A DNA stretch of 18,792 nt from Bacteroidales bacterium (lineage in GTDB: Bacteria; Bacteroidota; Bacteroidia; Bacteroidales; Porphyromonadaceae): NCBI GenBank assembly GCA_004555765.1, contig SFHG01000032.1:1-18792 (forward strand), written 5' to 3'. A program made the translations under genes and the position numbers. Positions within the stretch are counted from its first letter, which is position 1. Each line of letters opens with the position of its first letter. This document shows positions 14,680-18,792 of this stretch, in pieces. The notes beneath the pieces were generated by a model that saw nothing but the letters and a program-made list of their open reading frames with translations, was not told the DNA's origin and did not search any database.

Positions 14680-16242
14680 ATGATGGAGGAACCCTTATCT
14701 CCGCTTCCCTTTCCGAGGCACCTGGATCGCCCTGCATTTGTGGCACTCCTCGGGGTCGCTTTGGGACTTGTGGCTTTCGGGTCTTCGTCGGTGCTCCTTT
14801 GGAGTGGGGTGCTTGCTCTCTCCGGGCTGCTACTGTCGGGCTTATACCGGCTTTTAGCCAAAACTTCCTCCGCAGCCGGTGCGCTTCGGGTCTTACGCTC
14901 CTCTCTGCCCTCATTTGCCGTGGCTTGCTTTGTTGGCGCGGTTTTCGGCCCCTTTGTGGCAGAGCGCACGAGAGACCGGCTCCTTTTTCCCGATGAGACT
15001 CTCCTTTGCGGGCAACGGATAGAAATCCTCTACCCCGTGTCTGCCCACCGCTCTTCACCCCTTCAGTACGCGGCTTTGATTCGGCAGGAGGGAAGGGAGA
15101 TGAAGGTGCTTCTGAGACCGCGTGACGGCAAGAAACTCGAGAATGGGTACGGGGTTTCTTTCCTCGGAGACCTGACGCTCTCGTCTTTGACGGACGGTAC
15201 GAGTTACCACCGGTACCTGCTCTCCGAAGGGTATTGGGCTACGGGCTTCTTTATGCCCCGGACGGAACCCGTGAGGGCTGCAGATCCGCCAACGGGTGTG
15301 CGCTTGCAGTCTCTGAGGGAAAGCGTGGTGCAGGACTTCGTGCGGAAATCTGCCCCTTTTCTCTCCCCTGATGAGCAAGGGCTCGTCGTGGCGCTTTCCC
15401 TTGGAGACAGGTCGCGACTTCAGAAGGCGGACAGGGACGATTTCACGAATGCCGGGTTGGCGCATATCATGGCGGTGTCGGGGTATCACTTGGGCGTGGT
15501 TTTCTTTTTGCTCGGTGCCCTTTTGAAACGTCTCCTGTGGCCGCACAGGGTGCGGGCGCTACGTTACACCCTCCTTGCCATTGGTCTGCTCCTCTACACC
15601 CTTCTCACAGGCGCGGCGACGGCGACGGTACGCGCTTTAGTGATGAGTACGCTGATACTTTTGGGCAAGACTATGGGAAGAAGGACGGACGCGGTGCAGT
15701 TGATGAGCCTCACTTTGCTGCTCTTCCTCCTCTTCGAGCCTCTGTCTTTCTTAAGCGTGGGGCTTGTACTGAGCCTTGGCGCAGTGTGGGGTATATTGTC
15801 TTTTTTGCCCCTGTTCCAAAGACTCTTCCGACCTTCGTTTCGTGTGTTGGGTTGGTTTAGGGACGCTTTCTTTGTCACTCTGTCTGCGCAGATCGCGCTT
15901 CTCCCGCTCCTTTTCTTTTATTTCTCGAAGCTGCAGTTGTCCGTCTTTTGGAGCAATATTCCGCTTGTCCTTTTGAGTGCGGTGCTTATTCCGTACGGAC
16001 TCTTTGCCGTGTTTCTCTCTCCCCTCTTGGGCGGGGTGGTTCCTGGACTGCTTTACCCGCCTCTCGGAGAGCTGGCATCTTGGATGCTTTGGGTCACGCA
16101 CTTTTTCGGAGGGAACGGAAATGCCCTCACGGTGCAGGGGGATTGGTCGCCCTTTATGGTGATCGCCTATTATGCGGCTCTGGTGATTGTACAGAAATTG
16201 GCTGTATCTCTCCTCAATCGTCGGCTCAGCTACCCGGCGTAA
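14680..16242 (+). CDS. comEC: ComEC/Rec2 family DNA-uptake membrane protein
   Basis: About 520 residues from ATG 14680 (an adjacent ATG at 14683 is equivalent). The longer frame from TTG 14524 crosses repeat array B and is rejected as the start. The protein is highly hydrophobic with roughly ten membrane segments. The N-terminal part matches the DUF4131-type region (two helices, then FAVACFVGAVFGPFVAERTR and a small beta domain with the pattern GYGVSFLGDLTL). The Competence domain signature is clear: GLVVALSLGDRSRLQKADRD, then FTNAGLAHIMAVSGYHLGVV. ComEC forms the inner-membrane channel for single-stranded DNA during transformation. No C-terminal metallo-beta-lactamase domain is present; the protein stops shortly after the last membrane helices. 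Its 3' end overlaps the convergent spmAB-like gene by 13 bp. Confidence 0.92.
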   Translation: MMEEPLSPLPFPRHLDRPAFVALLGVALGLVAFGSSSVLLWSGVLALSGLLLSGLYRLLAKTSSAAGALRVLRSSLPSFAVACFVGAVFGPFVAERTRDRLLFPDETLLCGQRIEILYPVSAHRSSPLQYAALIRQEGREMKVLLRPRDGKKLENGYGVSFLGDLTLSSLTDGTSYHRYLLSEGYWATGFFMPRTEPVRAADPPTGVRLQSLRESVVQDFVRKSAPFLSPDEQGLVVALSLGDRSRLQKADRDDFTNAGLAHIMAVSGYHLGVVFFLLGALLKRLLWPHRVRALRYTLLAIGLLLYTLLTGAATATVRALVMSTLILLGKTMGRRTDAVQLMSLTLLLFLLFEPLSFLSVGLVLSLGAVWGILSFLPLFQRLFRPSFRVLGWFRDAFFVTLSAQIALLPLLFFYFSKLQLSVFWSNIPLVLLSAVLIPYGLFAVFLSPLLGGVVPGLLYPPLGELASWMLWVTHFFGGNGNALTVQGDWSPFMVIAYYAALVIVQKLAVSLLNRRLSYPA

Positions 16243-17468
16243 AAGAGATAGCAGAGCGCGACGCTTGTGACCATTCCCACGAGGTCGGCGATGAGAGAGA
16301 CCCCGAGCGTGTAGCGCGTGCGCTTTATGGCCACGCTGCCGTAGTAAAGGGAGACGATATAGAAGGTGGTGTCGCTCGACCCTTGTACCAGGCAGACGAG
16401 CCGTCCCACAAAGGAATCGGGACCGTAGTTCTGCATCGCTTCGATCATCAGCCCGCGCGCTCCGCTGCCGCTGAGGGGCTTCATCAGCATGGTGGGCAGA
16501 GCATCGACCCACGCGGTGTCCATTCCTCCGATGGTACCGACACCGTAACTGATGCCCTTCGTGATCCAGTCGAGCGCCCCGCTGGCTCTGAAAAGACCCA
16601 CCGCCACGAGTATGGCCACGAGATACGGGATGATCTTTATCGCCGTGCCGAACCCCTCCTTGGCTCCCTCGATGAAGTCTTCGTAGACGTTCCTTTGGGC
16701 AAAAAGTCCGCTACCGATAAGAAGGGCGACCATCCCGATGAGTACGACGTGGCTGATGAGCGTGGAGAGCTCCGTAAGACGCTCCTGGGAGATATTGCGG
16801 ATGCCCCAAAAGGACAGCCCGACAAGTGTCATAAGGATGCCCATCGGAAGGAGAAAAGGCAGGCGGAAGAGATTGAGCTTCTGCTTGAAGGCAACAAGTA
16901 AGATGGCAGAGAGGGTACTCGCACCTGTGGCCAAAAGTATGGGCAGGAAGATGTCGGACGCGGCAGCGCTCCCCATCTGGAGCCTGTACATAATGATGGT
17001 AATGGGGATGATGGTCAGACCGCTGGCATTGATGCAGAGAAACATAATCATCGCATCGGAGGCCTCTTCCTTCTTCTTATTCAGCTCTTGAAGTTCCTGC
17101 ATCGTCCGGAGACCCAAAGGGGTAGCCGCGTTGTCCAGTCCGAGGAGGTTGGCGGAGAAGTTCATCAGCATCGTCCCCATAGCGGGATGTCCTTTGGGGA
17201 CGGAGGGAAAGAGTACCGTGAAAAATGGTGCCGTAATCTTGGATAAAGCCCCTACAAGTCCACTTTTTTCGCCCACCTTGAGCAGCCCCTGCCACAGGGC
17301 AAGCACTCCGGCAAGTCCGAGCGAAAGTTCGAACCCGGTCTTGGCACCCGCAAAGAGGGCATCCGTCATCGCTCCGAAGACGCTCCCGTCTCCCGTGACG
17401 ATGAGCTCCGAGAGGGCGACCACGAAGGCTATGAGGAAGAATCCGATCCAGATGTAGTTGAGTAGCAT
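16230..17468 (-). CDS. Fused SpmA-SpmB-type nucleoside-recognition (Gate domain) membrane protein
   Basis: A 412-residue inner-membrane protein with two halves. The first (MLLNYIWIGFFLIAF to about residue 200) resembles spore maturation protein A, with GAKTGFELSLGLAGVLALWQGL and NFSANLLGLDNAATPLGLRTM. The second resembles SpmB: EDFIEGAKEGFGTAIKIIPYLVAILVAVGLFRASGALD, then ALPTMLMKPLSGSGARG and VCLVQGSSDTTFYIVSLYYGS. Each half carries a nucleoside-recognition domain. Bacteroidetes do not sporulate, so the SpmA/SpmB name is only a family label; transport of an unknown solute is a guess. An in-frame start at 17492 lies upstream of the TACCTTTG box at 17482-17489, so the ATG at 17468 is preferred. 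The stop codon lies within the end of convergent comEC; no terminator separates them. Confidence 0.88.
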   Translation of the reverse strand: MLLNYIWIGFFLIAFVVALSELIVTGDGSVFGAMTDALFAGAKTGFELSLGLAGVLALWQGLLKVGEKSGLVGALSKITAPFFTVLFPSVPKGHPAMGTMLMNFSANLLGLDNAATPLGLRTMQELQELNKKKEEASDAMIMFLCINASGLTIIPITIIMYRLQMGSAAASDIFLPILLATGASTLSAILLVAFKQKLNLFRLPFLLPMGILMTLVGLSFWGIRNISQERLTELSTLISHVVLIGMVALLIGSGLFAQRNVYEDFIEGAKEGFGTAIKIIPYLVAILVAVGLFRASGALDWITKGISYGVGTIGGMDTAWVDALPTMLMKPLSGSGARGLMIEAMQNYGPDSFVGRLVCLVQGSSDTTFYIVSLYYGSVAIKRTRYTLGVSLIADLVGMVTSVALCYLFYAG

Positions 17469-17481
17469 ATTTCGTTTGCCG

Positions 17482-17489
17482 CAAAGGTA
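17482..17489 (-). promoter_or_regulatory. Candidate -7 box (TACCTTTG) of the spmAB-like gene
   Basis: A perfect TAnnTTTG on the minus strand, 14 bp before the ATG at 17468, so the leader would be under 10 nt. A possible -33 TTTG lies on the minus strand at 17510-17507, with a spacing of 17 bp, slightly short. The -33 candidate overlaps the last unit of repeat array C. Confidence 0.45.
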
Positions 17490-17497
17490 CACTTTTT

Positions 17498-17599
17498 GCC
17501 CCGTACCAAAAGTTTTTGGGACACGGACCGAAAAAATAATTTCGGTCCGTGTGAGACTTTCGTCCCGGTCTGTGTGAGATTTTGACGCACCCCACGGGG
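17498..17599 (-). repeat. Degenerate 23-bp repeat array C (between helicase and spmAB-like gene)
   Basis: On the minus strand, five 10-mers step by exactly 23 bp: CCCCGTGGGG (17599-17590), CACACAGACC (17576-17567), CACACGGACC (17553-17544), CGGTCCGTGT (17530-17521) and GGTACGGGGC (17507-17498). The second and third are the start of a clear tandem 23-mer (TCTCACAC[A/G]GACCG). The third and fourth are inverted relative to each other and form the 13-bp hairpin at 17521-17552. The array fills nearly all of the intergenic space. Confidence 0.75.
17521..17552. terminator. 13-bp perfect hairpin within array C
   Basis: ACACGGACCGAAA (17521-17533) pairs perfectly with TTTCGGTCCGTGT (17540-17552) around a 6-base AAATAA loop. 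It lies 53 bp beyond the helicase stop on the minus strand and could terminate helicase transcription, though no long T-tract follows the stem (the minus strand continues CCCAAAAAC). It may simply be two inverted repeat units. Confidence 0.45.
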
Positions 17600-17604
17600 T
17601 AAAC

Positions 17605-18792
17605 TCAGTCGAGGTACCTCACTGCGGAGTGTGTGTCCACGTCTCCGAAAATAAAAGCGGGTGGCGAGATGATGTAGAGGTGTTCCGTGGCGCGGGTGAT
17701 GGCCGTGTAGAGCCACCGACAGAAGGAGAGATCGATCATTTCGGGCGTGAGGTAGCCGATATTGAGGAAAACGTTTTTCCAGCCTCCGCCCTGTGCTTTA
17801 TGCACCGTCATGGCATAGGCATACTTGATCTGAAGGGCGTTGAGGTAGGGGTCTTTCCTCAGTTTCTGATACAGTCCTCTCTTCGTCGTCTCTTCGGGGT
17901 AGTCTGCCGCCACGTTTTTGTAAAGCTGTTCGCGCTGCTCGGCGGTGAGTGCGGCGGTTCCCGTGTAGAGGCTTTCGAGGATGATCTTTGCGGAAACGAA
18001 TCCGCCCTGTGCGTCCTCGAGCTCCGCGTCGCGGAACGTGAATCCGTACATCCTCTCTTCCTTTCGGGTGCCAAGGATTCGGAGGAGTTCGCCATTGGCG
18101 ACGAAGCTGCTCATTGGTTTGCCGTTTTCGTCGGTGGGGTAGTGGAGGTAATTGTTGCGGACGACCATAACCTGCTCGCCCCGCACTGCCTCTTCCTCCA
18201 AGTACAGACTCTGTCTCCGGATGCCTTGATTAAAGGATTCGGCTTCGAGGTTGGTGCGCGTGAGGAGGATGGTTTCCTCCTGCCCTTTTTCGCGGTAAGA
18301 GCGCTCGAGGAGGTCGGGGAGGTCTTCTCCCGTGATGAACGTGATTTCGCCCCCTTTCTCCGGAGGGCTGAGGAGCGGCTCGGACCAGTCCTCGCCCATC
18401 GCAAGGCGAAGGATGCGGGCACGCAGTTCGTAGCTTGTGAGGACAATCTCCCCGGCACGCTCTTGGCGCACGATTTCGGAGAGAATGCCGGTCCGGAGGC
18501 TCGGCGTATATCCCCGGAGATATTCCTCTGAGAGAGCCGGGCTGTACGGAGTGCCTACGGGCGGCAGCTGCGCGTCGTCGCCGATGAGGAGCAGCCGGGA
18601 GCCGTCGATCGAGAAACAGTATTCCATAAGGTCGTCCAAGAGACGCCCGTCACCAAACGGGGTGAAGCCTTCGCCGGTGTTGCTGATCATAGAGACCTCG
18701 TCCACGATGTACAGGGTTCCTTCCTGCTCCCGATTGTAGCCCACGTCGTAGGTCGAAACTCCGTTTGTGTCAAACGCCGAGGCGCTTTTTGC
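17605..18792 (-). CDS. RecD-like superfamily 1 DNA helicase, N-terminal part beyond window
   Basis: 395 residues are visible, open to the window edge, so the Walker A motif and N-terminus are missing. The GTG at 18744 is internal, since the frame continues upstream as AKSASAFDTNGVSTYDVGYN. Visible helicase motifs in order: Walker B TLYIVDEVSMI (motif II), LLLIGDDAQLPPVG (motif III), EIVRQERAGEI (motif IV), FVANGELLRILG in the SH3-like insert, YAMTVHKAQGGGWKNVF (motif V), and LYTAITRATEHLYII (motif VI), forming a UvrD_C_2-type C-terminal domain. These are hallmarks of RecD/RecD2-like 5'-3' ATP-dependent helicases acting in DNA repair or recombination. No RecB or RecC neighbour is visible, so it probably acts as a stand-alone enzyme. 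It stops 137 bp before the spmAB-like start on the same strand. Confidence 0.9.
   Translation of the reverse strand, partial: AKSASAFDTNGVSTYDVGYNREQEGTLYIVDEVSMISNTGEGFTPFGDGRLLDDLMEYCFSIDGSRLLLIGDDAQLPPVGTPYSPALSEEYLRGYTPSLRTGILSEIVRQERAGEIVLTSYELRARILRLAMGEDWSEPLLSPPEKGGEITFITGEDLPDLLERSYREKGQEETILLTRTNLEAESFNQGIRRQSLYLEEEAVRGEQVMVVRNNYLHYPTDENGKPMSSFVANGELLRILGTRKEERMYGFTFRDAELEDAQGGFVSAKIILESLYTGTAALTAEQREQLYKNVAADYPEETTKRGLYQKLRKDPYLNALQIKYAYAMTVHKAQGGGWKNVFLNIGYLTPEMIDLSFCRWLYTAITRATEHLYIISPPAFIFGDVDTHSAVRYLD

Noticed and set aside
15948..16901. 317-residue plus-strand frame over the comEC end and spmAB-like gene
   Set aside because: Crosses two well-supported genes in the wrong frames; His/Asp/Arg-rich shadow composition.
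11307..17599. CRISPR array interpretation of the 23-bp repeats
   Set aside because: The repeated part is only 10 bp and degenerate, the intervals are 12-14 bp, there are at most five units per array, and no cas gene is present.

Overview
The window looks like a chromosomal segment of a Bacteroidetes bacterium, most likely Porphyromonas or a close relative. Several clues point there: perfect TAnnTTTG (-7) promoter boxes in place of sigma70 -10 boxes, weak Shine-Dalgarno sequences, a TonB receptor with an N-terminal CarboxypepD_reg-like domain, a DUF4374 lipoprotein, a Bacteroidetes-type GyrA with a TPR gene directly downstream, and arrays of degenerate 23-bp repeats between genes. The genus is inferred; the phylum is well supported.

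Layout, left to right. (1) 1-1251, minus: a PIN-PhoH ATPase cut by the window start. (2) 1761-6964, plus: a three-gene iron-uptake operon resembling the xusABC xenosiderophore system of Bacteroides, with an outer-membrane TonB receptor, a DUF4374 lipoprotein and a PepSY inner-membrane protein. It has a clear Bacteroidetes promoter and ends in a 20-bp perfect hairpin. (3) 7227-11148, minus: a periplasmic TPR protein downstream of DNA gyrase subunit A, followed by a bidirectional terminator. (4) 11515-16242, plus: a (p)ppGpp synthetase/hydrolase, ribulose-phosphate 3-epimerase and a ComEC/Rec2 DNA-uptake channel. (5) 16230-17468, minus: a fused SpmA-SpmB-type nucleoside-recognition membrane protein whose end overlaps comEC by 13 bp. 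(6) 17605-18792, minus: the C-terminal part of a RecD-like superfamily 1 helicase, cut by the window end.

Most genes are housekeeping genes. The accessory-type module is the xus-like operon: the receptor would bring a ferric siderophore across the outer membrane, the lipoprotein would bind it at the cell surface, and the PepSY protein would act in reduction or release at the inner membrane.

The least expected structure lies between genes. Three intergenic regions (gyrA/rsh, rpe/comEC, helicase/spmAB) each carry four or five copies of a degenerate, often palindromic 10-mer related to GGTACGTACC, spaced 22-24 bp apart and exactly 23 bp in two arrays. Two of the arrays end close to candidate promoters. 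They resemble, in period only, the 23-nt BrickBuilt minisatellite described in P. gingivalis.
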